Shown piece by piece: positions 33,911 to 45,224 of a stretch of 64,000 nt of DNA. Under the pieces are notes generated by a model. The model worked only from the letters and a program-made list of their open reading frames with translations, made no database searches and was not told where the DNA came from. The stretch spans positions 806,001 through 870,000 of the forward strand of contig WAID01000013.1 in the NCBI GenBank assembly GCA_016584495.1. The letters run 5' to 3'. The stretch comes from Celoporthe dispersa. Lineage: Eukaryota; Ascomycota; Sordariomycetes; Diaporthales; Cryphonectriaceae. Position 1 is the stretch's first letter. Each line of letters begins with the position of its first letter. Made by a program: the position numbers and the translations under genes.

Positions 33911-34635
33911 GGTTGCGATATTGTAATGGTGACGTCTGAAGCTCTGTTCCCTCAAATGGGTATTAGATTGGGAAATAAGGAAGTGATGGCTCAAGAGTCA
34001 GAAAACAGATGGAGAAAAGGAGCGACGTGAAGAAGTGGGTGGAATGAAGGGTGGTGGTCAAAGGTGAGGAAGAGTAGGGGAAGTCGCTTCTGAGGACACG
34101 CACGATCAGCTGCTTGCTCTGTGCTTTCCAGTGCCGTGGAGTCGCGCCTGCCAGTAGCTGCCCGCCAGGGACCAGGGGCTCCCTTGTTTTGATGAGGTAA
34201 GCATACAGGGGTATACGCAAGGGTACACCTCAGGCTAACATAAGAGCAATGCTTTACATCTTTCTAATCCAACAAGATCCTTTATCTTCTTTTTTCTTTC
34301 TCCTTTTCCCAAATCACAGCTGCACTGTTGTCCACATTCTCGAGATCCCTCCATGATATTTCAGCCTCACTTGTTGTCAAAGCTGTCCAGAGGTGTACCA
34401 ACCTGGGTGCCAGCAGGTGTCGTAATGAATTATGATTTTATATATTCTATATGGGTATCTAGTGACTCAAATTCTCATTCGAGAGGTTTGAGCATTTATC
34501 TGGGTATCTAACTGTTCTTTTCCCTTGTGTCCCTGTTGGGAAGGCTGCCCTTCCCGCAGCCTTGAACGGACGTCTCAGAAATCAGGTGCTCCGGTGCCGA
34601 CCCACCCGCTGCGCCTCCAGAGCTTCCTGGGAGCT
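33911..34635. other. intergenic
   Basis: This is the spacer between the DPM3 start and the MFS stop, so it holds the DPM3 promoter and the MFS 3' UTR. CT-rich runs lie at about 34280-34320. No gene is seen. Confidence 0.5.
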
Positions 34636-36556
34636 TCAAGGCCCAGCAGGGCCAGCCACCAGAGGAGGAGCAGTCGCGCTCGCGGGCCGATCCTCCTTCT
34701 CCAGCTGGTTCTCCTCATCGCTGCTCCCGCTCGCGGACCCGGAGCCCTCGTCTTCCGCATCGTCGCCAGCATACGCATATTTGCTGCTCGCCCTGATCCT
34801 CGCGCCATACTTCCAGAACAGGAACGGGATGCCGCAGCACGCCAGCGCCATGAAGAACAGGATCATGCTGGCCCACTGGTAGCCACACGCGGCATACATC
34901 TGCTCGGTGAACAGCACGACGCCCGCGCCCCAGAAGCTGCGGAGAAAAGTCTTGGCCGCCAGGGCGCTCGCCGCCTGGTGCTGGTAGCTATCGACCAGGT
35001 AGTTGTTGGCGGCGTTATACAGGAAGATGAAGCCGAAGCCCACGGGGAATCCGCCGATGGCAGGGCCGATCCAGTGCACGTGCGGGTAGGACGTCCAGGA
35101 GAAGATGAGCAGGCCGATCGGGATGAACCAGCAGCTGCACATCATGGGGATGAGGCGGTACTCGGCTGGGGGCTTGCCATTGAAGCGGGCCGTGATCTTG
35201 AGGTAGTGCTTGTTGACAAAGGGAGCACAGAAGGCGGAGGTAATAACGCCAAGGGCGAGGGGGATCTGTAAGGTATGTCGGTCAGTCATCTGCGCTGTAC
35301 GTCGCAAGAATGGAGGGGTCAAAACTTACAAACATGAGGCCCGTGCTGCCGGCACTCCAGCCCTTGCCCTCCTGGTAGACAATCGGAAAGGCTATGAAGA
35401 ACATGTACAGGAGGCCGTAGAGAACGGACATGTAAAGGGAGATCAGGAAGACGATCAGCTCCCGGAACAGCAGCTGCAGCGGCCTGATCAGGAAGATGGA
35501 CAGTCTTTCCGAGAACGGGCGGAGATCGAGGTCCTGCTCGGTGACGTGCTCGTCCGACCCCGTCTCCTTCCGCAGCTTCTTGGCACGCCGCGCGAGGATG
35601 GTGGGAGCATAGGTCTCGGGCACGGTGAAGGTGATGAGAATCCACACGACGAAAGCAAGGATCAGCTGGATCCAGTACAGCCACCGCCAGCCCGCCGCGT
35701 CGCTCAAATATCCGCCGACGAGGGGTCCAATCGCGGGGCCGATGAAAGGCGCAGCAGAGAACGCCGCCATGGGGACACCGCGCTCCTCGTTCCGCCACAG
35801 GTCAGCCAGGGTGCCGCCCACAAGCGTCATCGGTGCAGAGAATGCGATTCCGTCGATGGCACGGCAGACAATGAGCGTTCCGATATTCTTGGCTACGGCC
35901 TCGGGTATGACGAATATCACTGCCAAGAGCAGGGTGCTCCCGTAAATGACCCTTCGACCGTAAATCTCAGAGAGCGGGGCGAAGACCACCGGCCCGACGC
36001 CGAAGCCCACGACGAATACCGTGATGGTCAGGAGGGCGACCTCCTCGCTCACGTTGAAGGTCTCCTCCACGCCCACCAGGTCGGCTGTGATAACGGACGA
36101 GGCGAAGGCGACGACAAAACACGTAATGGCGACGACCATGGTGCAGTACCACTTGTAGAGCTTTGACCAGTTCTTGGGGTTTCCGGGGTCGTTCGGTACG
36201 AACGTCACAAGCTTGTACTGCTTTTCCTTGCCGTCGGAGTCGGTAATCACGGGGCCCTCGATGGCACCCGTTGGATCCTCGGTGGTGAACTCCTTGAAGT
36301 TGGCATTCTGAGACAGTGTCCGGTAAGGTAGGGAGTCGGGGTCAAGGTCGGGATCCCGGTGCCTTTCTTTTGTCGACTGCCTGGATATTTGGCGACCGAA
36401 GGAGCCGGAGCGTGGCCGCTGGTAGGCGGAACTGCGTCGGCGATGTGGAGAGACGACGGATTGAAAGACAGGGCTGCTGTCTTCATTGCTGTCGACATCA
36501 CTCCCTGCAATTGCAGAGGATGACGGGCGGGTCTGATTCTCCTGGGTTGGATCCAT
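34636..36556 (-). CDS. MFS transporter, DHA1 drug/polyamine-type
   Basis: Two exons, 36556-35330 and 35265-34636, encode 618 residues. A long cytosolic N-terminus (about 135 residues, Ser/Arg-rich) leads to DPGNPKNWSKLYKWYCTMVV, the 'NP.NW' entry typical of fungal DHA1 exporters. Twelve membrane segments follow. The motif-A region is PLSEIYGRRVIYG, and the cluster GPAIGPLVGGYLSDAAGWRW is the motif-C-type signature of the drug:H+ antiporter family. A central cytosolic loop lies after VPETYAPTILARRAKKL. The second half ends with an acidic tail (GDDAEDEGSGSASGSSDEEN). The 64-nt intron joins GLMF to IPLALGV. It probably exports polyamines, drugs or small metabolites at the plasma membrane. No metabolite gene cluster is adjacent. 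Confidence 0.92.
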
Positions 36557-38905
36557 GACGACTAAATGGAAATTGAAAGTGCGGAAAGGGCACAAGTGTA
36601 TAATACCGCGCTCACATCAGGAACGAGATATGCAACTGCATATGGAGAGGAGCCACCCACATTTATATTCAAACAGCAGTAACTTTTCAACTCAATTTTT
36701 TTTTATATTTTTTTTTAGCCACTGCTCGCGCTTTCGACTGAGGCCCCGAACGCGACACGCGAGGGCACAAACTAAAGCGGTTACTTGTGGGTCTCGGGAT
36801 GGATTCGTTTCTCGAGCCCAAAGGCTCCCATCTCGCGATCGCGAATTGATAGGGAAGACTACCATATCCGATGAGGCTGGTAAGGGACGGCATTGCAGCA
36901 TGCTTGAGACATTCTGCTCACCGTTGATCAAGGGAACTGCCTAGAAGTCGCCGTGCGCAGAGGTCGTCAAAGTCAAAGTGAGCGGTGGTGGGAGACCCTT
37001 CGGCCTGGATGACGGGAGGGTCTCGTGAGGACCTCGTGGCATGTATGGAGATTTCCGCCGCCCAACGCTTTGCAGGATCGACTTCTCCTCAAGCCCCATT
37101 TTCTCCACCTTCTCGGGATTTGGCGAGCAGAGTCTTACCGAGCAAATGTATATAAACAATCGAGGCATTCGTGTTGGAAGTCCTTGTAATGGTAAAACTT
37201 TGAATAAGTGGCGAAAGGGTTGATGTATGGATCTTCAGCTCAGGGACTGATAACAGGGGCATCCCAACTTTGGGTGGACATCACCCAGCCTTGACATGCG
37301 GGTCTTGGCGTCAAAACTTTATTTTTATCTGGAAAAGGGCTATGAAGATACGGATCGGAGCGGAAACTGCGGGATTTGCGGCCCGAGCGGAGCTGAGGCC
37401 GGGAGATTCGTGATCGAGACTTGATAACGCCAACAAGTCTCGAGACGTCTCGATCAGTGGGTCAGGAGCATCTTGTGATGTCAATGCCTACTTCTCTCTT
37501 TTCGTGGAGAGACCAGATGATTCCAAGTCTTCGCCATTGCTAGCACGAGGGCTCGAGGGTGAAGGGGATGAAGAAGAAGGAAGAGACAGAAAAAAGAGAA
37601 AAAGGAGCTGCTATCGTCGGACCTCGACGATGAATGACCCACGCTCACAGCGGTGTGCAGCCGAGCTATGACGGACCCAGTGAGGATGGTCAGATTGGAC
37701 GTGGGCTTCGGTAGGAGGCCCGAATGAGGCCACGCAGACCGTGATACGTAAGCCCAGTATTGAAGCCCAAGGCGCAGGTGCCTTCAGAGGACATTCTTCC
37801 GATGGAGTCCTGATATCCCTGGGTCAACACTGCGACATCGGGCTGTCAACGTAAACAGGCCTTCATTGCTCTCCACAGACGACGGCTATGGAGAGGGAAC
37901 GGGCCCAGATTAGATTCTGGCCAGACTGGTGATGTTCCAGTTTCAAAAGGAAGGGCTGAAGGGGATCGGCGTGAACAGACTGGATCTTTTGCTCACATCC
38001 TCATTTCTGTGGACACATATGCAGCACCCAACTTGACGACCAGAAGATGTCTCACGTGGCGTTCCCTGCATGCGCCCATGCAGGTGAAGTGGTGGGAAGG
38101 GCCGGTCTTGCTCCCGGCCCAAGGTTGTTGCACCTGTGGGTTCTCGCTCATGTTATAGCGGATCGACACACGACTTGCTGTATGCTGTTGCGCATTGCGT
38201 CCTCCTGTCCGGAGTCACACTCCGTTGTGCGAATTTCCATGATGAGGTTGGGACACTCCATTCCCCAGTCTTTAAGGCCAATAATATCCCACCAAGGCAG
38301 GCGTCGCATTCAGACACCTCGGTGAACTGACCGCTCTGAGGACGTCTCCGCTGTACCGTCCCTTTAAAGCACGCTGTAACCGATATGCAAATCACTGCTG
38401 CACAGAACATGGATGGTTTTTGATGGTGACTACATGACGCTTCCTGTCCAGAGCTGATATCGTTAACTGAATATGCTGGGTCAATCTTCGAATTACGCAG
38501 TCAACTCCGCAGCCGCAAAGCAGTGTGAACCCAGAGGGGGACTGTATTTCTGTGAGGATCTGGGTCAGAGCCCTAGAGTTGTCTGAATCAGCAAAGCATC
38601 GGCTCAGTACATACGTCTCAGACACGAGGTTTGCGTGGACCCACCCAGAGCACTCGAGATCTGCCTAGGTCGACGCGCCTTTATGTAAGCGCCTAGGTCC
38701 AAGGGATGGTATGACGTCATGGTGTCTTTTGCAATTCATTAAAACGCGACCACGCGACTTATCGTGAAGATGATTGTAAGCACAGCAGGTGTGAGGAGGT
38801 ATGAGACTCAAACTACTATTCATGCCACAATACATCCTTTCTTGATGTTGTCTTCGGAAGTGTTACTGTCCCACTGGAGAATGCACTGTGGTGTGCCTCG
38901 GAGCG
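36557..38905. other. long intergenic region
   Basis: About 2.3 kb upstream of the MFS gene. T/A-rich tracts (36690-36720) lie near its promoter, and a purine-rich block lies at 37555-37610. ORFs here are short with no protein-like content. No transposon ends or RNA genes are recognised. Confidence 0.5.
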
Positions 38906-39057
38906 TCAGAGCTTTGCGGCGCAGCCCTTGCCCATGATCCTCCTGAGATCCAACGTGGCTGTCTCGAGTGCCTGCAACATGGACCGACGCGGATCCGAGT
39001 TCAGGTCCAGCAGCGAGTCTGTTTGATCCAGGAGGCTCGTACTCAATGAATGCTGAC
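38906..39057 (-). CDS. orphan terminal exon of an unrecognised gene
   Basis: On the minus strand an acceptor (TTAGCACAG) at 39058 is followed by 49 codons ending TGA at 38906. They read protein-like: LDQTDSLLDLNSDPRRSMLQ then ALETATLDLRRIMGKGC, ending AAKL. This amphipathic helix resembles the C-terminal end of some fungal transcription regulators, but the match is not strong. Convincing upstream exons could not be found between here and the CFEM gene start at 39442, so the exon may be the relic of a truncated gene. Confidence 0.35.
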
Positions 39058-39441
39058 CTGTGCTAATCAGTGGTGACACCTTAAAGTACGCCTACAGCTG
39101 CTATCGTCCCGGGCATGTGTGCCTTCCGGATTTCTCGGCGCCACGCCACGCCTTCCCTACGTCTCATAATATTGGGCCAGCTCAGGGGTTCTGTCACGGA
39201 AGGTGCGATTCATAGAATACATCGCCCGTTGTACATGTTCTCACCGCCCCGCTCTCGTCGGCGACTGATTTTCTACTCCTTGTGCCTCGACCAGACAGAC
39301 GCCATAGGTGAACTAAGACCGCCACAGTCAGCTTGTCATACAGTACTACACCATATATTGCAGACCAGCCCACAGCCAGGACTCACGTAGCCGATTGATC
39401 AAGAACCCACGATTGATCGAGTCCCTACCCCGACCGTCAAG
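39058..39441. promoter_or_regulatory. promoter region of the CFEM gene
   Basis: 384 bp between the orphan exon and the CFEM start codon. Two copies of GATTGATC, about 19 bp apart, lie just upstream of the start (39392-39418). No further coding exon could be assigned on the minus strand. Confidence 0.35.
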
Positions 39442-40019
39442 ATGCAGGCCGCCAGCATCCTCACCGCCGCAGCCGTCCTAGCTGGCACAGTCCTGGCCCA
39501 GTCGGCCAGCACCACAACCACCGCCTCGGCCACCACGACCGCCGACCTAACGACCCTTGTGAGCGAGCTTCCCTCCTGCGCTATCGGCTGCCTCGAGGAC
39601 TCGGCCATGACCGTCAATTGCTCCGCCGCGGACCTGACTTGTCTGTGTGGAAAGACGTCTCAGTTCGCCGCCGCAATTGGGCCGTGCGTCCTGACCAGTG
39701 CATGTTCGAGCAGTGACCAGAACAGTGAGTCCCACCACGCTCCTGATCACCAAGCTGTTGGTTGTCACGCGGCAGTGTGTCTGACATGGCGTGATTTACT
39801 ACAACAGAGCTCATCTCCATCGCCGAGGACATATGCAGCGACGTTGGCTCATCCAACTCGTCCGAAATTGCTGCCGCCTCCAGCTACATCTCCGGGGTGG
39901 TCGCCAGCGAGACTACTACGTCCACGTCCAGCGACAACCTAGCTGCGCCAACAGCCCATCCTGTTGCGGGTCTGGGTGTTATGGGTGCCGCGGTTGCTCT
40001 TGCTGCTATGGTTCTGTAA
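39442..40019 (+). CDS. CFEM-domain GPI-type surface protein
   Basis: Two exons, 39442-39724 and 39808-40019, encode 164 residues. A signal peptide (MQAASILTAAAVLAGTVLAQ) and a Thr-rich spacer precede one CFEM domain with all eight cysteines in order: ELPSCAIGCLEDSA, VNCSAADLTCLCG, IGPCVLTSAC and, after the intron, IAEDICSDVG. The C-terminus has a Ser/Thr stalk and a hydrophobic tail (GLGVMGAAVALAAMVL) fitting a GPI signal. CFEM proteins are extracellular; some bind haem via an Asp in the third-fourth Cys region, and others act in host interaction or wall stability. The position before the third Cys here is Asn, and an Asp (AADLTC) lies between the third and fourth, so haem binding is possible but untested. 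Intron 83 nt, phase 1. It converges on the next gene. Confidence 0.92.
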
Positions 40020-40452
40020 GGACTAGCAAACGCAAGGCGGCGAATGAGTGATTCTTTACGAGGCTCGGCCTTTGTGGTGGGTTCCTTACATGTGACGAGG
40101 TAAGGCGTCCGGCTGGGTTCATTTTGATTCAGAAAGCGGGTAGTATTGCTCTGGCTTGACTTGATGGCTTTTGTCCGCGCACACCGTAGCACTTTGGGCA
40201 GGTAGAATGATGAACCCAAAATACCTTGGCTCATGCACAAACTTTTCTGGTGAATTGATGTGTTATTACTATTGCAATCTGCGTGGGTATCGGCAAACAC
40301 TCGAGGGAAAGGCCCTACTGTCAAGCCCATTCATTGTCCTGCACCTGACACGGAGCAAGACTTCAGTTTCATGTTCGCAGTTGACATTCTAGGTGTTGCC
40401 TCCCTCCAATAAGTTTCTGTTGTGTCAATATCTGTCATCCTTCACACCTTGC
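40020..40452. other. convergent intergenic spacer
   Basis: 433 bp between the stop codons of the CFEM gene and the Ser/Thr-rich gene. No ORF or RNA is seen. Confidence 0.5.
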
Positions 40453-40971
40453 TCACAGCCCAACCCACCCGACAACCCCAGCTCCCACCGCCATCACAAG
40501 CGCAACCTTGCTCCCGCCCCCGGCAACACTACCCATCGCGGCACCACTGCTCGTCGATGAACTGGTGGCAGAGGATGCTGCCGACGTCGTAGCTGTCGTC
40601 ACACCCGACAGGCTAGCCGTCGTGGCGCTCGGCTGGATATCGGTGGTAGTCGAGGCGGCAGAGGACAGGGGCCCGCCCGGGTTGATGGAGGAGGTACTGG
40701 AGGAAGAACCAGCGCTTTCCGTGGTCGTGGTCAGGGTCGTGTCAGAAGACGCGGCGGTCAGCGTGGTGGTGTCCGACCGGGTGGAAGAGACGGACACGAT
40801 GACAGTGTCCGTGTCCGACGCTGCCGTTGGCGTTGATGTCTCTGAGCTGGGCTCGGTGAAGCCGCTCGAGGTGTCGAGCGACAGAGGCGGGGAAACAATG
40901 TGGGCCACGTGGCTTGCCAGGGTGGCGGTAGGGAGGGCGAGAAGGAGGCTGAGGGTGAGTTTGGTATTCAT
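40453..40971 (-). CDS. Ser/Thr-rich GPI-type secreted protein
   Basis: A single-exon gene of 172 residues from ATG 40971. The signal peptide (MNTKLTLSLLLALPTATLA) is followed by a short unique region (SHVAHIVSPPLSLDTSSGF) and about 100 residues that are mostly Ser, Thr and Ala. The tail is hydrophobic (VALVMAVGAGVVGWVGL) with small residues before it (SSGAAMGSVAGGGS), a good GPI attachment pattern. No cysteine-based domain is visible, so it is probably a heavily O-mannosylated wall or membrane mucin. It sits 433 bp from, and convergent with, the CFEM gene; both are surface proteins. Confidence 0.75.
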   Translation of the reverse strand: MNTKLTLSLLLALPTATLASHVAHIVSPPLSLDTSSGFTEPSSETSTPTAASDTDTVIVSVSSTRSDTTTLTAASSDTTLTTTTESAGSSSSTSSINPGGPLSSAASTTTDIQPSATTASLSGVTTATTSAASSATSSSTSSGAAMGSVAGGGSKVALVMAVGAGVVGWVGL

Positions 40972-41920
40972 CGTGACGATGTGTGTATGTGTGTATGTCC
41001 TACACAAGTTCTTGGATCGAGGAGAGGGTGTATTCTTCCCAGTTGATGATTGACAGTCGGTTCAATGGCTTGGGCAGGAAGCGTCGTCCCACCTGGATAT
41101 TGTACAACGCTGGTACGGAGAAAGGGATTTGGGAGAAGTGATATGTCGTTCTCTGACGTTGCAGGGTTGTTGGGTGGGGAGGAAGGAAGCGACCCGCAGC
41201 CTTTTTAAGAGAAGGGAAGAGCTGTGTCAGGCCGTCGTCTGCTCACCTTGTTACGCCGCTTCGATGGTTCGCCTCGAGCTTCCAGGCCGTGCTCCGCTGC
41301 AGCGTTACATGGCACGAAAAACGAAACAAAGCCACCTTCCAGAACCCGCCTGGGAGGGTGGGCAGGGCCGGGAAGGGCCAAAGGACATCAGATATGAAGC
41401 TGTCCCCGATGTGTACGGGGATCCGCATGTCACGGACGTCATATCTACCCTCTTCTATATGCACTGTGAAGAGAGGATGACCAAATGGCAATGGACAACA
41501 GTGCGGGGTGCTGCTGTAGAGCCCTCCGGTACAGTACAGCGCAGTGCAGAGGTGCTGGAATCCGGGGTAAGGCGCAGCGGGAGTGGGGTGACACAGCGGG
41601 TGGCGGAGTGGGCGATCCCCGCTGTGGGGTCCTCGCGGCCTTCTACTCTTGGCTCTACAGGGGCTTGTACAGGCCGAAGAGGTCGTATTCCAGCTGGCTA
41701 TAGTAGCATTTGCCTCGCCAGCCATGCTCGCTATCTGCAATATGACAGAGGCCGTCCACCGTCGATCCCCGAGTCTAGTTGATAGAGTGCCTTTGTATGA
41801 CATGATGTCGTTTCAGGCCTGCTTACTCTGAGCCTATCATTGGCAGGGTGCACTTAGCTGGTCTGCTGCACCGAATAAACTTCCAACTACCTGCTTAAGC
41901 TTAGGTACCACACACCATCC

Positions 41921-41934
41921 TTTTTTTTTTTTTT
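41921..41934. repeat. poly(T) tract
   Basis: Fourteen T residues in gene-free sequence. Confidence 0.9.
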
Positions 41935-42556
41935 GGCCCACCTTTTAGTCATGATATTTGCCCTATTATCTGTTCTAGAGATGAGAATTAGTGCACAAAC
42001 TCTGGTTTGTCCGCGGGTATCGAGACAAACAGAAGTCCCCGCGTATCAGGTGAGGGCGAGGATGTGAGAGTCCTTTCTGCGGTGATATGGCGAATATTCT
42101 GTAGTGACTTGGTATATGGTAGGGGTACTCTGCAACATCTGTCAGTGACAGAGGAGACAGGCCAATCTTGTTCTACCAAATAATGTAGTTGAGCCCATCA
42201 CTTCAGACCAATAGCTGCGGATCCTGGCCCTCATTCTAATACCATCTTAGAGGCGCAGTGAAGGGCTTAGATAGATAAGTAATCATGCGGCGGTATATCA
42301 AGCTAGCTAAGTGACCTGATCGTCTCGTTATTAGAATACGTAGGTCAATACAGACTAACCTTTGGAGACCCGTCCCACTATACCTGTCGTTGTTTTTGCC
42401 ATGTGCTGGCTCGTGAGGGTCAAAGTTTGGCTATGTCTGTGATTAATTTCAGCCCCGTGACGTGTACAATGACGAATATCAAACTTAGGTTCTTGTCCTT
42501 AGTATGCTAAGGAGCTTAACTAAAGTCAAATCACTAGCCTAATTGGCTACCCTCGA

Positions 42557-42580
42557 ATATATATATATATATATATATAT
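42557..42580. repeat. (AT)12 microsatellite
   Basis: Twelve perfect AT units, about 200 bp beyond the acetyltransferase-like stop codon. Confidence 0.95.
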
Positions 42581-42784
42581 ACGTATATACCACGCGCTTG
42601 TCACCGCGGAACTGTTCATGAAGCATAGTGGTTTATCTACCATTTGATGCATCTGTGCAGGTGGAACTAAAACATGACCCATGGATGCAAGCCTATGATC
42701 TGGTGGATGATGTCAGGCATGATGGAGCCATTCATTCCCCTCTGCATGAAAGTCCCGATAGGATCACCTCAGGAGCCGCCTATA

Positions 42785-43990
42785 CTAAGGGAACGTTCCG
42801 TCCGCCAAGAATATCTTGAGCTTCTCATCCAGCCAGGCCAGATCCGCCTTGCTCGTCCCAGGCCCCCCAGCCCTAGGTATGAGAGTGGTCAAAAATCTAT
42901 TTCATCGGCGATGGCCTCGAAGAACTCACCAGTGGCCCCATATCGAAGGGAACGCAATGCATTTGCCAACACCCTCCGACATAGACTTGACCTCGTACTC
43001 GGAGTCCTCAGGAGGAAAGTACAGATCTGTCTTGCCCGGGAGGACCAGTGTCTTGGCCTTGATGCTCTTCATCGACAACTCGAAGTCTTTGTTGTATGGC
43101 TCCTGGTCGGAGCAGTCTCCAGCCTGCCAGGTGTGCAGCATCACGAGCATATTCCTGGGATCTGCAATAAATTCTATCAGCGGTCTCGTCTCCTCACTCG
43201 TATCTGGCATTTGGATAATGAGGCGGGACGGCATGATACCTTTGGAGCATGCCCAGGCCTCCCAGAATTTGACCATGAAGTCCTCCAGATCTTTAAAGCC
43301 CAAGGATTCATGAATCTTCTCGCGGTAGAAGGCCTGGCTGAAACCCCACCCCGCGTACACCCTGCTCAGGGCCTTCAGGCCCTTCTCCTGCTCCTCGTTC
43401 GTCCAGTTCCTGTACCCACCGCCGCTCACCTCTCCAGCACAGATCCCACCCGAGGCCGCCCCCTTCCCCGCAAGCAGCGCACTCTTGACGCCCTCGAGAA
43501 AGACCTGGTTGTGCAGGCTCGTCTTCGCGGCCCCACAGAACGGGATGCCCAGGTCCATAAAGTCAGGATACTGCGTCAGCCACTGGTACGTCTGCCCGGC
43601 GCCCATGCTCCAACCCAGCACGGCGCGCGCGTGACCGACGCCCAGCGCCTCGGTGACGAGCCTGTGCTGGGCGGTGACGTTGTCCTGGAAGGTGACGTCC
43701 GGAAAGGGTCTGTCCACGGGCAGGTGCGGCATGTTGGTCGGGCTCGAGGACTGCCCGTTGCCAAAGAGGGCGGGGATGATGATGTAGTACTTCTTCGGGC
43801 TGAGGGTCTTGTCAGGGCCGATGAGCCACTCGTTGTCGGCGATGAAGCCTGAGTACCATGTCGGGTAGATGATGGCCGGGGAGGAAGGGTCGCCGAAGGT
43901 CTTGTAGGCGATGAAGGCTTTGGGTAGGACTTGTCCGGAGACGAGGGGAAAGTCGCCTAGGGCGTAGGTCTTGACTTCTGGGTCGCTCAT
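42785..43990 (-). CDS. homoserine O-acetyltransferase-like alpha/beta hydrolase
   Basis: Two exons, 43990-42930 and 42872-42785, encode 382 residues. Early motifs AFIAYKTFGDPSSPAIIYPT and IIPALFGNGQSSSP match the MetX/HTA alpha/beta-hydrolase family. The nucleophile elbow is VLGWSMGAGQTYQW (Ser in GxSxG). The acid is likely the Asp in LPGKTDLYFPPEDS. The catalytic His is in IWGHWAGGPG, which is only complete after splicing a 57-nt intron (GTGAGT...CTAG), whose removal restores the frame. Fungi use this fold both for homoserine acetylation in methionine synthesis and for homologous acyltransferases or esterases. The insertion rich in Lys and Gly (GKGAASGGICAGEVSGGGY) and the divergent sequence make a non-methionine role likely. 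No targeting signal. Confidence 0.85.
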
Positions 43991-45224
43991 GGCTGCTTAT
44001 GGTTTGTGTCCTCGAGTCAAGGGGTGTTTTGTTTTGGTTCTTGTTTTTGTTGAAGTCGGCGGACCAGTGAGTTATACAGTATTGACTGCTGCGCCGCCTC
44101 TTTCCACTTATAACCGGCCATCGTAGGTGCGGGGTTGATGCGATAAGACACCTGGTTTCCTACCAGGCTTGTACTGTCGTGTTCTGACGCGAGATAAGGC
44201 GGACATGAACCGAGCGAATGCTAATTTGATAATTGTGGTATGATTTGCAGAGGTCGACGTGGTTGTTTCCTGAAAAGACGAATTGTATATGGTATGGCTC
44301 CTCCTCCCGTGGCACTGATACAGGAAAAGACTACGAGTCCTTTCTTCGCCCGGTATATCGGACCCATGTGGTCATAATTCGGGTGAAGCCTTGACATTCC
44401 AAATTTGCTCACTTTAGAAGACTTTCAAGCTCTCTCTGATTGGCCTAGGTGATCTTGTATAGGGAGATCCGATAGGCGAACCTTGGCAGTTGAAGCAAGT
44501 GTGTTTATGTACATGGAAATGCCTTTGCGAGCTCCTAACACGGCTCAACCAACATATCTCGGCACTTGTTCCTCACTAGAACTGAAGGCTGACCTTTAGT
44601 ATTTCCTGTTCATCCCCTTCGTATTTATACTTCCTCTGTCTCCGTCACATACTTCTCTTTTACCCTGATCCCGTCCTGCCTTACTAGTATAGAGGGTGGT
44701 GGTCCTAATGTTAGGCCTGTCATCCACGCTTCAGTTGTGTATCACGAGCTCATCTATCGTCTGAAGAGTTCGAGAGAATCCGAGCTTGAGTGAGTGCCAG
44801 CTTATTTGAGACCGAGGCTGTGCCGTCACATCCCCTTATTTCGCTCTTGGGTACAGTAATGTTTAATAATGCCGTTCCAAGATGTGCTCTGGCGCGGAGT
44901 AGCCTAGCCGTCCCGGTTCCGCTTCTCTGACCCGGTGGCAGCCTAACAATCCTTTGTCCAGCTCACCCGCCTTGCGGAAACCCGCCAGTCGCGCCGAACT
45001 CCGATATAGATCTCACCGGACTAGGACATAAAAAAGCACGGCACGCTGACGACCTCGAGAGAAACATCCTTTTGTAGGATGAAACAAGACAAAACCTCGA
45101 TTTCCTTCTTGTCAGGTTCTCCGCGCCACATAACCCTTCCTTGCCCACCGCCACGGATCAGGCTCTTCGATCCCTCTGGGCGTCTATCACTTACACCGAA
45201 GTCAAATTGGCAGGCTGCGGCAAC
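43991..45224. other. divergent intergenic region
   Basis: 1.2 kb between the divergent acetyltransferase-like and atypical SDR genes. No convincing ORF. Pyrimidine-rich sequence lies at about 44610-44690. Confidence 0.5.

Larger units (their letters stand above)
40972..42784. other. intergenic
   Basis: A 1.8-kb spacer with a T14 tract (41921-41934) and an AT microsatellite (42557-42580). The 41.1-41.8 kb part has long overlapping ORFs on both strands with biased but non-protein-like content. I see no gene. Confidence 0.5.

Noticed and set aside
35210..36166. 318-residue plus-strand ORF
   Set aside because: It is the shadow of the MFS transporter, which has clear membrane segments and motifs on the minus strand.
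24113..36556. Secondary-metabolite gene cluster (dehydrogenase, SDR, MFS)
   Set aside because: No polyketide, peptide or terpene core enzyme, and housekeeping genes such as DPM3 and the OXLD1-type gene lie between.
41129..41803. Overlapping ORFs of 186-217 residues on both strands
   Set aside because: Composition is not protein-like, there are no motifs, start contexts are poor, and both strands are equally open.
42674..43852. 392-residue plus-strand ORF
   Set aside because: Antisense to the acetyltransferase-like gene, which has a catalytic GWSMGA motif and a spliced C-terminal His on the minus strand.
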